Shown here: piece after piece, positions 1 through 12,224 of the stretch | Numbering within the stretch: the first letter of the stretch is position 1 | How the letters are laid out: each line of letters begins with the position of its first letter | Origin: Amphibalanus amphitrite | Lineage: Eukaryota > Arthropoda > Thecostraca > Balanomorpha > Balanidae | Assembly (NCBI RefSeq): GCF_019059575.1 | Contig: NW_024881982.1 | Location: 1-64,000 of the forward strand | Direction: 5' to 3' | Length of the DNA stretch: 64,000 nt | The notes under the pieces: model-generated | The model's input: only the letters and a program-made list of their open reading frames with translations | Database searches by the model: none | Told to the model about the DNA's origin: nothing | Program-made: the position numbers and the translations under genes

Positions 1-316
1 ATCCGACTCCCCCTCCGTTTTTTTGGAATCACGAACCGCTTATGCTATCAACTTGAACTCTTCACAGAGATTTTGACGTGAATCGATCATCAGCAGCGGT
101 AAGCAGCGCGATGCAAAGACGGAACCGTCCGGCGCCGCGCCGGTGCCGGCCGACGCGCCACCGCTATGGGCGGGATTTCTTTTTACTTTACACCCCTGTT
201 ACTTAAAAGTTGTAGACCGATTTACTCACTGCTTTCACGGCAAGATGCACAATTCAATTTTAGGCAGGTATTGAAACTTTCAGGTAGGCAGGGTACCAAA
301 AAATTATTACGGCGTG
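1..316. other. No recognised feature
   Basis: Unique-looking sequence with a GC-rich patch near 100-165. I see no gene, repeat end or RNA in it; the short open frames have no family resemblance. Confidence 0.4.
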
Positions 317-467
317 CAGTAGCGGCGGAACACCTTCAATTGAGGGGGGGGGGGGCACTGCCGACTTTTGGTCCTATTCTTTCCATGCAACGCCCATAGG
401 GCTAATGTTAAAATGGCAAAATCAGGGGGGGGGGTACGGTGCCCGGTGCCCCCTTCCGCCGCCTATG
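317..467. mobile_element. hAT-type MITE (GCGGCGGAA-end family), intact
   Basis: A 151-bp non-coding element with ends CAGTAGCGGCGGAAC and, on the other strand, CATAGGCGGCGGAAG. It is flanked by a perfect 8-bp target duplication ACGGCGTG (309-316 and 468-475), the signature of hAT transposition. It contains two G runs. Further copies lie at 766-1003, 2947-3089 and 51185-52253. Confidence 0.85.
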
Positions 468-765
468 ACGGCGTGATGAGTGATGTATTTGCAAATTAAC
501 AGGAGCAGTGGGCGAAATTCGCCCCCATCCCTTCCACTGCGCGTGTTTACAGGGTGCGCAAAAAGTTCTGACCCATTTCTGTACTTCGATTAAGAATGCA
601 ATCGGAGTGAATATTATCAACGCTAACACCAAATACTGGTTTGCATTATCAAACCAGATACTTTCACTCGTCTCATGCGCGATATAACCCCCTTATCGGC
701 AATGACCTTCTCCACACGGAGGCGGAAAGACTAGCTGTATCTTGATGATGTAGGTGGGGTTCTTC

Positions 766-1003
766 CATAGGCGTAGGAACAGGGGGGGCCGGGGGGGCCA
801 TGGCCCCCCCACTTTTCAGCCATTTTTTAAAGTAAAATCTTTATTTTTGATTTAAATACACAACTAAGCGCAGGAAATGATTCAGCAAGGTGAGATGAGC
901 ACAAAACTGCAAAGAATTTCTTCATAGGGGTATTGGGGCTCCCACAAACTGACATTGAAGTTTCGCTGGCCCCCCCACTTTTCGTGAGGTTCCTACGCCC
1001 ATG
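766..1003. mobile_element. hAT-type MITE nested in the mariner element
   Basis: A 238-bp element with ends CATAGGCGTAGGAACAGGGG and the matching GTTCCTACGCCCATG, plus G/C runs just inside. A perfect 8-bp duplication GGTTCTTC lies at 758-765 and 1004-1011. Its ends resemble those of the MITE at 317-467. Confidence 0.85.
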
Positions 1004-1387
1004 GGTTCTTCGTCTCCCACATCTTCACGATGTGTGCCTCCAGGGCCTCCAAATTGGGATGGGACACTCCCTGAACCTCATCCTGCAAAACACTCTAAAT
1101 GCTTTAGTCAAGGGTCGGGTGATTGATGGGGTACAATATCTCATTAAGCCAGCAATGGGCTTTCCCCCCGAGCTCCTCCGTTTGCTTGTGCTGGATGGAA
1201 CTTGCGTTGTTTGCGGGTGTTCTGTCGTGCTGGAAAACGAAATCAACTTTCGGATACGTCTTCAGGATCCATGGGATGACGTCACTGCCAAGCAGATGCT
1301 CATACATCGTCCCGTTCATCTTCTAATTGGCGTTAATGAAGACGGTTGGGCACTTTTTACCGCCCGAGCCGTGGGCTGTCCTGGATA

Positions 1388-3612
1388 GCAGACATGTGCT
1401 TGGATCCGGAAAAATGGATCTGAGATCCGATCCCATGGATCCCGATCCGAGATCCATTCAGATCATAGATCCAACCCCTCAATTTTGTCGAGAGATCTAC
1501 TGGGATCATAGATCTGACCCTTCAATTTTGTCGCTAGATCCACTCGGATCATAGATCTGGCTCCCCAATTTTGTCGTGAGATCCGTTGGGATCATAGCTC
1601 ATACATAGGTGCTCAAAATGTTAACAACTTTCTTTCATAAGAAGTTATGAATACCAAAGTATGGTTAGAAACAAACAATCTTATACAAAGACCATATTAG
1701 TAAAGGCATCCAGTTACATTATACAGAATACAAAATAAAGGAGGCTCATGACGGTCACAACTTGAGAGAATTGAGTGACATGAAGATTGTTCACAGTTCA
1801 CATACCAACAGAAAAGTTTGCATTAACAATTAACATAGAGGTAAGTCAAAGTAATGACTAATGAACAATACATAACTAGGTACCTACCACATCACAATTC
1901 ATGTTAGAATCTACATAATGATATTGATAAGACAATCTCATTGATCTTGCATTAGACAACCATGAGGCTTTCCAGTTTCCAGCTACCACAATTGATTGAT
2001 AAACAATAAAAGATGATACTGACACATGTGGCTTGGTTAGGTAAAGGTATTTCAATCTATTGAAAGAAATATTTGATAAAATAAACTGAGATATAAACAA
2101 AAGTATAAAAATATTCAACAGCCTGCGGAAGCGATGGAAGCGAAATATCAATTGTAATGGCCTTGGATATTTACCGTAAAATGATTATTCAGTATCTAAA
2201 TTGAACTCGTGACGTCATTTCAAATAACAAATGAGCTAGGCGTTCTACCTTCGAGTATAATGAAAATAAATAAAAAATCAAACTGGAAATTCAAAAGTCT
2301 GGAGCTTTTTTTTTAAAGAATGTTCATTTTTTCTGCCTCACATGATTTTACGATACGATTGTTTGTGAATATCATCTTTGTAGCGTTGAATTTAATGACG
2401 TAAACGTAAGCTGAAACGGTATTATATGGCCCTGAGCGGTGTGCGCCTTGCATCTTAATTTTATTCACTTTTCAAAAGAATAACAATATCCTACGTCATT
2501 AGTTTAGAGGGCCTATTACGGGGAATCTTTTGGAATCATTACGGTCTTGGTCAAATTAAGATTTTTCATTGGTCAAACGATAATGACGTACCTAATAAAA
2601 CCATACTACCAAAACGTGAGCTGTGAATTTCGTTTGTCTTTTTTTTGGGAGGCTCTCTCATAACAAAAGCACAGCATGGCACCACACGTGGCAGCTGGCA
2701 GGATGCCAAAAGTGGCCAAAAGTAGGTAATCTGAAGAAGTTGATGCCATTTTTGAACTTGTAATTTTATTAGGAAAGTATTAGAGGTTGGTTGCTATTCT
2801 TACTAAATCGAAATTGTGTTGCACATACTAATAGCTCATATGAACATTCTGGATTGGGATTTCATACCTGGCAGAAGTGGATTGCTGGATTATTTTTAAC
2901 AAAACTGACCTATTTGGCTTCCAGGTTTGATTTCCTAACATCTGTCCATAGGCGGCAGAACAGGGGGGGGGGGGGGGTGGCACCAGGGTACAGTGCCCCC
3001 CATAGAGTTTGGCATTTTAGCATTAGCCCTACTGGCGTTGCAGAAAGAATGGGACCAAAATGAAAATCTGCAGTGCCCTGCTGCCACTGCATCTGTCTGT
3101 ACTGTTTGTTCTTTGAATTAAAGTGGCTGTAGCTTGTTGATAAGATTGTCATCAGTGCTGTCATGAAAAAGTTACAATTGGTCACAAAAAGTAGCAATAT
3201 GCATGTTCTTGGTTTATTTTAAATGTAGTACAAATGTTGTTTATTTAAATTCAAATTTAATGATGATACCTAATGATCACAAGTGGTCTTAACCAATAAC
3301 CATGTCCACAAGTGATAATTCTCAATTGTATTGCACTGTAAGGTGTACAATTATGTAGGATAAGGGTTTCATTGGCTACATGTTGTCGTGAGATCCATAC
3401 AGATCATAGGTCCTCCACAAATTTTAGCCCGCTGGATCCACAGAGATCATAGATCCGACCCCTAAATTTTGTCGAGAGATCCATTCAGATCATAGATCCA
3501 ACCCCTGAATTTTGTCGAGAGATCCACTCGGATCATAGATCCAACCCCTCTATTTTGTCGAGAGATCCACTGAGATCATAGATCCAGCTCTCGGATCCAA
3601 GCACATGTCTGC
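1388..3612. mobile_element. 2.2 kb transposon with 6-bp target duplication (GCAGACATGTGC-end family)
   Basis: Perfect inverted ends GCAGACATGTGCTTGGATCC at both sides, flanked by TGGATA (1382-1387 and 3613-3618). Inside each end is an array of about four to five direct repeats of roughly 43 bp carrying GAGATCCA..GGATCATAGATC and AATTTTGTCG (about 1410-1600 and 3386-3590). The AT-rich core (1600-3380) shows no transposase. It sits inside a mariner element. The related palindromic element at 36245-36631 has the same end motif and also a 6-bp duplication. The superfamily is not certain; few families make 6-bp duplications. Confidence 0.78.
2947..3089. mobile_element. hAT-type MITE nested in the 6-bp-duplication element
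   Basis: A 143-bp element starting CATAGGCGGCAGAACAGGGG and ending CTGCTGCCACTG, with a long G run. A perfect 8-bp duplication CATCTGTC flanks it (2939-2946 and 3090-3097). Its interior matches the MITEs at 317 and 51185. Confidence 0.87.
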
Positions 3613-3998
3613 TGGATAGCCTAAGACACACTCTCAGAGTTTTGAGAGAACGTGACCGGTCTGACCGTGGGCATCCTCCAGGACCTCCCCTATTCGTATT
3701 GGGCTTTGAAACGCGTAATTGTTCGCAGGGGACTCAAAATTTTATCGCAACCTGCTCAATAGTCATGCCCGATTCGGCCGCCGCGCGCATGTCAATCACA
3801 TTGACATCCAACAACATGTCAATGTGACGTTTAGCCTGCCACCATGACTGGACGTTAATGGTCTGCTTTGTTCGACATCTGGCTGTGTGGCAGGATCATT
3901 GAAGATATTGCGTGCGGCTATTGGCTTCCCGAAAAGCAACCGCAGCACGCGTAGGAGCGCTTACTGTAGGAGTGTCAGAACTTTTTGCGCACCCTGTA

Positions 3999-4444
3999 TA
4001 TACTTCTCGTATACATACATACACACGCATTGGGAGCATGAAAAAGACGGTGAGGTGACCAAGGGATAAGGTAAGGTGCCTGAAAATAATAGAAACAGCA
4101 ACAATAAGTAATATACCAGCCATACTTCTTGCACCACGAAAGCTGACTCCATAAACGAGATGAAGACAGGGAGTCTGGTGGAAATGGCCTTCTCGAGGTG
4201 GATCCCGTTAAGGGTTCCCCTCCTTGAACAGCTTTGGGGGGCTGCGGAGCGGGTCCCAATGGAGTCCATCCTCTGGCGGCCGGATCAGCCGCTGCCGACG
4301 AGCCACCCTCCTGTCCTCTACACAGCACGTCCTTCGGCGGGACGGGGTGGGCCACGGTCCCAAAGTACCCACCGCAGCATCAGCCGCGGTATGTACTGAA
4401 TGAGTTACAAGCGGGGGACGCGGTGGTACAGTCCACAGCAGAAG
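3999..4444. other. No recognised feature; GC-rich second half
   Basis: The stretch 4200-4440 is GC-rich with open frames on both strands, but none shows a family motif or convincing splice structure. No repeat boundary seen. Confidence 0.35.
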
Positions 4445-4446
4445 TA

Positions 4447-5368
4447 GGGTGAATAGGTCAAAAACGCCCCCCTTAAGCGCGAAACCTTCTGACACTCAAC
4501 CCAACACAGATTACTTAAACCTTTGGGCACCATCATGTAGCTCATTCTTTTTACTACGCTTTGAGACCAAGAAAAGACACCTGCGTGTGGTATTTAACCC
4601 CCCAAAAAGGTTTCCGCATACCCTTACAAAAGGGCGTTTTGCCCCATACCCTGGGTAATACGCCCACACCCATGTGCAAAGCGCCCCCACCCCATCCATC
4701 AACAGAAAATGATGAACATGGCAGAACTTGACGTCATTCTGACGTCATTTGTGGTCAACCTATCATAGCCTTTGGAATAAAATTTTGTTGCAATGTGTAA
4801 AATGGATGCCCGGAGGAGTCCTGAAAGTTTGGTGACGATATCTGCAGTCGTTTAGGATATATCAGCAAAAAAAGGACAGGGAGAGGCCTTTTCGGCCCCG
4901 ACCTACAGGGCGCTACCCTGCACTCTCACCACCGTGCAAAACGCCCCCCTTTCAGAAAACTGGGGGCGTCTTGCCCCATGCATCGAGTAGGCGTCTTGCC
5001 CCATCCACTCCATTTCCGGTCAACAAAATATTGACAAAAAACGCGCCGCTAACGCCGCAGCATAATACATTCACCAGATTGACAATAAAACGCAGTTTTG
5101 AGTGATGTGCACAATAGCAAGTTTTGTGATATAAAGAGGGCATCAAAATATTAGGAAATTTCTGTAAAAACAACAAAAACCACACCCAAAACCAACATCA
5201 GCACCCACCCACGCTGCTCCTCAAGACGCAGAACCGAAAATAGAGACCTACGTAAACAAGCAGCTGACTGTTCTGAAAGACAGGATAAAACACCTATCCG
5301 TCGATAAGAAATACGATTTTTTTAGGGGAGGCGTTTAACCCAGGGGTGCGTTTTCCCCACAGTTACCC
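4447..5368 (+). mobile_element. 922-bp TA-flanked MITE, copy 1
   Basis: Imperfect inverted ends (GGGTGAATAGGTCAAAAACG at the left; complement of GGGTAACTGTGGGGAAAACG at the right) flanked by TA on both sides (4445-4446, 5369-5370). Nearly identical copies lie at 43113-45604 (split by an insertion) and 54827-55748 (opposite orientation). TA duplication suggests a Tc1/mariner-type donor. A 77-codon minus frame is open in all three copies but resembles nothing known. Near identity implies recent activity. Confidence 0.86.
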
Positions 5369-5370
5369 TA

Positions 5371-5945
5371 AGGTGGGGTTTCAGTCATGGGTATGTTCTG
5401 CTTCTGAAGCTTAGGAACGATTAACCAGACTACAATGAAACTTTGAATGTAGCTTATATGTATCGTCACCATTGCAGCTGCAACTTCAGCTATTGACATC
5501 TTCTGTTCGATCACTCCGCATTAACAATCGCCAGTCAAAGCCAACCGTTGAGATTGGTAAAACCCTACATTACTTTAGCGGTGGGCTGTAAGTACCTATA
5601 GCCCGCCGAGGCCAGAGCTGTCGGGTCAACTATATCGCTGCTACCATCGCAATGTCCAGGCCAGGCCAGGTGCAGCCCGCACATTGCGTGTAAAGACCCG
5701 GCTGCCAGTTCCCAAAGCTCCCAGAATGGTGGCTCTTGGCCGAAAAATGTAATCGACGCGCCGGTGATCCATGGCTCCATTCCGCATCGACTGGGTCTCG
5801 GTGGTCCCGGGCTACCTGACTGCGGCGCACCACCGTAAGGCATGAGGGAATAGGGACAACGGCTCAGTGAAGGAGGGAGGGTTTTCCTGGCTAAGCAGTA
5901 CACGACTTCTCCAGCCCAGACACCGACTCCTAGCACCGGCTGTCC
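5371..5945. other. Unassigned; GC-rich block with open minus-strand frame
   Basis: From 5565 to 5945 the minus strand is open without stops, continuing to 6011. No family motif is visible and the far end runs into a transposon end, so I do not call a gene. It may be part of an older repeat. Confidence 0.3.
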
Positions 5946-6925
5946 TCGCCGGACTATTGGTTTTCTATAGACGTCCCGGCCGAGCGCGAGGCGGGTATAC
6001 GACCCCACCACGCCGTTTCGCCCCTGATGGCGCTAGAGCCTCACGAGAAAAAGAGCGCGTGCGCCGTTAGGAGACGCAGCAATTGTTACCCCACTTTAAG
6101 GTTTCAGGTCAACCGATGACCACTGAGGTCAGGACAAGTGCCAAAAGGCACGGGCTCGTTTTTGGGTAAATAACTTTGCTAAAAATTGTTGCAGAGACAC
6201 GAATTTAGCACTATCGTCTTTGTCTTGCTCAGGCGCGTCGAAGTCCGGGTGAGGTCAACTGCAGGTCAAAGCCAGGTCAGAGACACTCAGGTCACGAACT
6301 TGGTCAAAGGATATCATATCGCATATCAGTCAATTCGGTAGGTCGTTCCAAGTCCATTGGTGGCTTTCCTGGCTCGCTAGCTCAATTTGATCGGGAGGTA
6401 TTAGCGAAAAACTTATGACCTCAGTGACGTCATAAGTGATGTCATGCAAGGTCAACAATACAAAAGTGAAGCATCGGACCTTGCAAGGATCGGACCTTGC
6501 AAGGAGTGCATGAAATTACGATTCCATGTGCTTGAGATAGTTTTAGATAATTCTCGGCGCCAAAATAACAGTTTCCATATTTCCCCGTTGACTTATAGGT
6601 GAGATCCCATTCACGGCACAGACTTCACCTCATGTGACCTTTAGGAAAAATTCGAGACAAAGGTACAAGTTGTGAGACCTCTGAAAGATACTACGCACTG
6701 TAAGTTTCAATTCCCTGTGGAAGTTCCTCTGGCACTGAGGACGTTGCGAAGTTGCGACATCTGAGGACTGTGCAGAGGTTCACTTATGACGTCATAGGTC
6801 AGTGACCTGACCTGACCTGAAAGTGTGGTTGGAGTCACAAGATCAGGCTTGAATCAAAGGTCGGGTATGGCAAGGTTCAGCTCTCTATCGCCGGCGCGCT
6901 CTGAGCTATAAAACCTATGGGTGGG
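5946..6925 (-). mobile_element. TTAA-type element, diverged copy of the 38545-39580 subfamily
   Basis: Reads, on the opposite strand, as the element at 38545-39580. The outer end has CTCGCCGGACTATTGGTTTTCT, and the inner parts share phrases such as the region around GCGACGCG, the 6340-6420 block and the GGCGATAGAGAGCTGAA block near 6890. The TTAA flanks are not preserved. The right end stops at a G run (about 6918-6931) where the satellite array starts. Confidence 0.65.
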
Positions 6926-9837
6926 GGGGGGGGGGACCGATGACCTTGACCTCAGATTTTTCAAAAGTGCTACTGCTTCTCGATGAGACGAACACAGTGG
7001 TGGCCGAAATTTTCCAATGTCTCCAAAAATGAATATTTTATAGGGTACGGCGACTTTTAAAGTGACCTTGGCCTTGACCTATGACCTTGACCTAAGATTT
7101 TTTAAATGTGCTACTGCTTCTCGATGAGACGAGCACACTGGTGGGCGAATTTTTCAAATCGGACCATAAACAAAGATTTACAGGGTACGCAGTGTTTTGA
7201 CCTCTCAGGGTCAAACGGTTTGACCTAAGAAAAAAACGGTCACCATTTTCGAACTCAGCGTGCCATGGGCTATCTGTATGCCAATTTTGAGCGAAATCAT
7301 TACTCGAATTTGAGTCCGAATATTTTCGTTTAAAGTGAACTTGACCTTGACCTATGACCTTGACCTCAGATTTTTTAATGTGCCACTGCTTCTCGATGAG
7401 ACGAACACAGTGGTGACCGAAATTTTCCAATATCTCTAAAAATGAAGATTTTATAGGGTACGGCGACTTTTAAAGTGACCTTGACCTTGACCTATGACCT
7501 TGACCTCGTTTTTTTTTTAATGTGCTACTGCTTCTCGATGAGACGATCACAGTGGTCAAGCCGTGGTGGCCGCAATTTTCCAGTATCTTCAAAAATGAAT
7601 ATTTTATAGGGTACGGCGACTTTGAAAGTGACCTTGACCTTGACCTATGACCTTGACCTCAGATTTTTTTAATGTGCTGCTCCTTCTCGATGAGACGAAC
7701 ACATTGATGGGCGAATTTTTTCAAATCGGACCATAAACAAAGATTTACAGGGTACGCAGTGTTTTGACCTCTCAAGGTCAAACGGTTTGACCTAAGAAAA
7801 AACGGTCACCATTTTCGAACTCAGCATGCCATGGGCTATCTGTATGCTAATTTTGAGCGAAATCATTACTCGAATTTGAATCAAAATATTTTCGTTTAAA
7901 GTGACCTTGACCTTGACATATGACCTTGACCTCGGATTTTTTTGAATGTGCTACTGCTTCTCGATGAGACGAACACAGTGGTGGCCGAAATTTTCCAATG
8001 TCTTCAAAAATGAAGATTTTATAGGGTACGGCGACATTTAAAGTGACCTTGACCTTGACTTATGACCTTGACCTCAGATTTTTTAAAAGTGCTACTGTTT
8101 CTCGATGAGACGAGCACACTGGTGGACGAATTTTTCAAATCGGACCATAAACAAAGATTTACAGGGTACGCAGTGTTTTGACCTCTCAGGGTCAAACGGT
8201 TTGACCTAAGAAAAAACGGTCACCATTTTCGAACTCAGCGTACCATGGGCTATCTGTATGCCAATTTTGAGCGAAATCATTACTCGAATTTGAATTCGAA
8301 TATTTTCGTTTAAAGTGAACTTGACCTTGACCTATGACCTTGACCTCAGATTTTTTTAATGTGCCACTGCTTCTCGATGAGACGAACACAGTGGTGGCCG
8401 AAATTTTCCAATATCTCTAAAAATGAAGATTTTATAGGGTACGGCGACTTTTAAAGTGACCTTGACCTTGACCTATGACATTGACCTCGGTTTTTTTTTA
8501 ATGTGCTACTGCTCTTCGATGAGACGATCACAGTGGTCAAGCCGTGGTGGCCGAAACTTTTCAATATCTTCAAAAATGAATATTTTATAGGGTACGGCGA
8601 CTTTTAAAGTGACCTTGACCTTGACCTATGACCTTGACCTCGTTTTTTTTAAAAGTGCTACTGTTTCTCGATGAGACGAACACACTGGTAGGCAAATGTT
8701 TCAAATCGGACCATAAACAAAGATTCTACAGGGTACGCAGTGTTTTGACCTCTTAAGGTGAATTGGTTTGACCTAGTAGAAAAAAAGGTCACCATTTTCG
8801 AACTCAGCGTGCCATGGGCTATCTGTATGCCAATTATGAGCGAAATCATTACTCGAATTTGAATCCGAATATGTGCGTTTAAAGTGACCTTGATCTTGAC
8901 GTATGACCTTTACCTCGGATTTTTTTTGAATTTGCTACTGCTTTTCGATGAGACGAACACAGTGGTGGCCGAAATTTTCCAATATCTCTAAAAATGAAGA
9001 CTTTATAGGATACGGCGACTTTTAAAGTGACCTTGACCTTTACCTATGACCTTGACCTCACATTTTTTTTTTAAATATGCTACTGCTTCTCGATGAGACG
9101 AACACAGTGGTGGCCGAAATTTTCCAAAACCTTCAAAAATGAAGATTTTGAAGGGTACGGCGACTTTTAAAGTGACCTTGACCTTGACCTTCACCTATGA
9201 CCTTGACCTCGGATTTTTTAAAGGTGCTACTGCTTCTCGATGAGACGAACACAGTGGTGGCCGAAATTTTCCAATATCTTCAAAAATGAAGATTTTAAAG
9301 GGTACGGCGACTTTTAAAGTGACCTTGACCTTGATCTATGACCTTGACCTCATATTTTTTTAATGCGATGCTGCTTCTCGATGAGAGGAACACACTGAGG
9401 GCTGTTCACGGGCCCTGTGTGCGGTCGGACCGCACACAGCCTCGAAGCTCCGCCCACTTCGTCCCTACGTCAGCCTTCCGTCACCGCACACAGCGATCGC
9501 TGTGGCCGTTCGGGACTGGCCAAAGCGGACCGTCCACCGCACGCAGCCGTGACGTCAGAACCGCCTACCCATCCCCTCCCCCCCGCCTGTTGGAAGCACC
9601 GCACACACCGCACGCAGCAGTGTGCGGTGCCCGTGAACACCCCTCTGGTGGGCGAATTTTTCAAATCGGTCCATAAACAAAGATTATACAGGGTACGCAG
9701 TGTTTTGACCTCTCAAGGTCAAACGGTTTGACCTAGGAAAAAAGGTCACCATTTTCGAGCTCAGTGGGCCATGGGCTTTCTGTATGCCAATTTTGAGCGC
9801 GAAATCAACACTCGAATTTGAATCCGAATACGAATAC
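6926..9837. repeat. Satellite array with TGACCTTGACC cores, 14 units
   Basis: Fourteen copies of a block containing CTCGATGAGACGA, each followed by TTTTCCAAT or TTTTTCAAATCGGACC and preceded by runs of TGACCTTGACC. Two unit types alternate. The short type is about 145-150 bp (ends GGGTACGGCGACTTTTAAAG). The long type is about 260-270 bp (adds GGGTACGCAGTGTTTTGACC and AGCGAAATCATTACTCGAAT). Open frames in it are by-products of the repeat. It is interrupted by a MITE at 9398-9644. Confidence 0.9.
9398..9644. mobile_element. GC-rich MITE inserted in the satellite, 3-bp target duplication
   Basis: A 247-bp GC-rich block with inverted ends AGGGCTGTTCACGGGC and the complement of AGGGGTGTTCACGGGC, flanked by CTG (9395-9397 and 9645-9647). 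Neighbouring satellite units carry the uninterrupted site CACACTGGTGGGCGAA, giving a direct empty-site proof. A 3-bp duplication suggests a Harbinger-like or related family. Confidence 0.82.
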
Positions 9838-10480
9838 GACGCTAACTTTATGGACATGCAATAGAGGCAATCAGGGGGCGGTCATCCCGGGACCGCCCGT
9901 GTATTATTCACCAATCAGCTTAACACTACCGGTGACGTCACTGGAGGACCGCCAATCGGGGCCGGCCGGGCCCGTAGAAGGCCAAACGCAGACGTTTTCA
10001 GAAAAGCGTAAGCCGTATAGATACAGTGGTGGATGGATTTTTGCTGTGATTCGGCTCTCCAAGAGTGCGTCAGGGTACGAGGACCCGGACAAAGGTCATG
10101 GTGAACCGGCATCTGATAAAATCCGCTCACCACTTAGCAGCCGACTTCGACCCTTCACCCTCGTAAAACACAAAAGCTTGCCGGTCATCAATCCACCTGC
10201 ATCTCTGCATCTGCTTACTACCTATATCGACTAGTTACTGCAGCCGTTTTGGAGCGGCTCACGGCCGATAACACACCGGGCGTGCGCTACCCGCCGGCGC
10301 TAAGCGCTAACCATTGAGTGCGCGTGGCCGACTGCCGCCCCGATGGCGCTGGCCCCCGGCACCGGCGCGGCGCTGCTGACCCATGGAGGGGGGGGGGGGG
10401 GGGCTGCTAATTAGTTGAGCCGGAATTGGGATAGAAGCCGGTATGGGATTGGGATAGAAGCTCAGCGAGACTAAGGGATT
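9838..10480. other. Unassigned GC-rich stretch with G17-type run
   Basis: No recognised repeat ends. An open plus frame runs 9818-10234 but shows no family motif. A long G run lies near 10387-10403. Confidence 0.3.
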
Positions 10481-11640
10481 GTGTGGTGCCTTCGGTAGGC
10501 CCCTCAAAATCACCCGTGTATAGGGCCCTCAGGGCCGCCGGTTATGAAGCCTTTGGAGGCACTGGTGTGGGCCCTCACAGGTACCGGTGTGTGGCTCTCA
10601 GAGGCATTGGTGCGGGGCCCCCAGAGGTGCCGCTGTGGGCCCTCAGAGGCGCCGGTGAGGGTCATTACAGTTGCCGTTGTGGGCCCTCAGAGACACTGCA
10701 GTGTGGGGTTGTCACAGTCGGGTGTGGGACCCTTAGAGCTGCTGGCTCGAACCCTTTACAGGCCGACAGGAGCTCTCAAAGACCGACAAGGGGCTCTCAA
10801 GAGGTCTTCGGAGTCTTCGGGAGCCCTGTGGAGTCCTTACAGACCAGCAAGGTACACTCAGACGCCAGTGGGACCCTCAGAGTCGTCGGTGTGGGGCCCT
10901 CAAAAGTCACCGGTGAGTGGCCGCCCGATGCGCAGGTCCCGTCTGAGGCCGTCAGAGGCAGTCCGGCGTTGAGCCCCCAAAGCCGCCGATATATGGCCTT
11001 AAGAAGCACTGGCCTCGGGACCTCATTCAGGGGTGCCGGTTGCACTCAGAGGTGGCAGTGTGGGGCTCTCAGCTAGGCACCGGTGTGGGGCCTTCACAGC
11101 CGCCGGTGAGGGCCCTTGCAGGCGCCGTTGTGGGGGCCTTCAACCATTGGTTTAGGGGGTCATGGCAGGCGTGTGTGGAACCCTTAGAGCTGCTGGTCCC
11201 TGATAGCCCGGATAGGCCGTTAAATGGCCTGCCCTCGGCGCCGCCTGCCCGGTGCCGGGCCGCGGCTCCTGTCCTTACGTCCTCAAACACGCCAAAAACT
11301 GCCAAAACGGAGTGACCTGTAGAGTGTAGGTGTTTGGTAAGGGCCCTCAGAGGCCGGCAAGTAGCCCTCAAAGGTCGCCAATAGGCCCTGAGAAGCCGGC
11401 AAGGGGCCCTCAAAGGCCGACAAGGGACACTAAAAAGCTGGTGTGGGGCTCTTATCGAGAGAAGTGTGGCTCTTCGGAGCACATAAGGTGTTCTTCCGAG
11501 CCCTGTGGGGCCCTTCTGAGTCGAAAGATGCCAGCGTGGACCCTCAGCCGCCAATTGGCGTCGCAAGGCCCCTCGGGCCCGAGAGGCCCCCTGATCCGAT
11601 GGGGCACGTGCCCCCTGCTCCCCCCCCCCGGTGCAGATAG
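10480..11640. repeat. Degenerate GC-rich minisatellite
   Basis: Dozens of irregular repeats built on GGCCCTCAGAGGCGCCGGTGTGG, about 22-30 bp long, in two blocks (10500-11150 and 11335-11600). Several long overlapping open frames on both strands are consequences of this composition, with no family resemblance. Confidence 0.75.
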
Positions 11641-12082
11641 AGAATGCAATCGGCGGTGCGGGACACAACAATTGCAATCGTTCCTTCTCCCGTCGCGAGG
11701 TCGCCCATCCGACTCATATCCCATGATTGTCAACCCTGGGGCTCGGGTCGGCAATGTACCGGCAAGGAAATCAGCTTTAGGTGAGTAAAAAGTTATCAAG
11801 AGTCATTAGTTGTCGTTACGTTCAGTAATAACAACTATACAGTGCCAAATGTACCCGACGTACAGCTTGGAGCCGGGCGCCGTCCGGTCTCCACCAGTGA
11901 CGTCACGCTAATGCTTAGCGACCGGTCCATTGGAAATCACGGGATGATTCTACCTCTCTTATACGGCCTTGAGAGGCAATGACAACTGACAAGTCGCAGA
12001 AGGTGCATGGCATTGCAAGTATTAGAAAAGTAATCTTGCTTGCAAGAACTGTTGAACTCAAGAAGGCTTCACACTTTCACAG
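11641..12082. other. Unassigned
   Basis: A possible donor (TTTAG|GTGAGT) at about 11780 follows a short open frame, but its phase does not agree with the candidate exon at 12083. Nothing else recognised. Confidence 0.25.
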
Positions 12083-12224
12083 GTACCTTTAAAGTCGTGC
12101 AGTTCGTCTTCCAGGAATCTCCACGAGACAGCAGCTGTTTCAGCTACACCCCAGCAGAAGAACACAATCACCGACGCCCACGGCCCAAAGTACACCCAAG
12201 GCCATTATATAAACACATCCGAAG
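12083..12224 (+). CDS. Possible internal exon of an unrecognised gene (exon a)
   Basis: An open stretch bounded by a good acceptor (pyrimidine-rich CTTTCACAG) and a donor (GAAG|GTAAAT). In the frame starting with the first exon base it ends ...GPKYTQGHYINTSE with one base left over, which joins in phase to the exon at 16574. A second frame is also open, so the choice rests on that join. The protein is not recognised and no start or end exon was found. The 4.3 kb between the two exons consists largely of inserted transposons, as expected of an intron. Confidence 0.28.

Larger units (their letters stand above)
550..3996 (-). mobile_element. Mariner-like transposon, decayed, interrupted by nested insertions
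   Basis: Terminal inverted repeats CAGGGTGCGCAAAAAGTTCT at 550 and its complement ending at 3996, flanked by TA (548-549 and 3997-3998) as expected for Tc1/mariner. The minus strand between about 1320 and 1010 keeps mariner transposase C-terminal phrases: FVFQHDRTPA (family FVFQQDNAPAH) and, in another frame, HPNLEALEAHIVKMWE. This indicates decay by frame loss. A remnant of the N-terminal half is on 3640-3870. Two later insertions split it: a hAT MITE (766-1003) and a 2.2 kb element (1388-3612). Confidence 0.8.

Noticed and set aside
4952-5185. 77-codon frame open in all three TA-flanked MITE copies
   Set aside because: The copies are nearly identical DNA, so a shared open frame is expected; no family match and no sign of codon-level constraint.
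10483-11788. Overlapping frames of 140-200 codons on both strands
   Set aside because: Caused by a stop-poor GC-rich minisatellite; no conserved motif, no clear splice structure.
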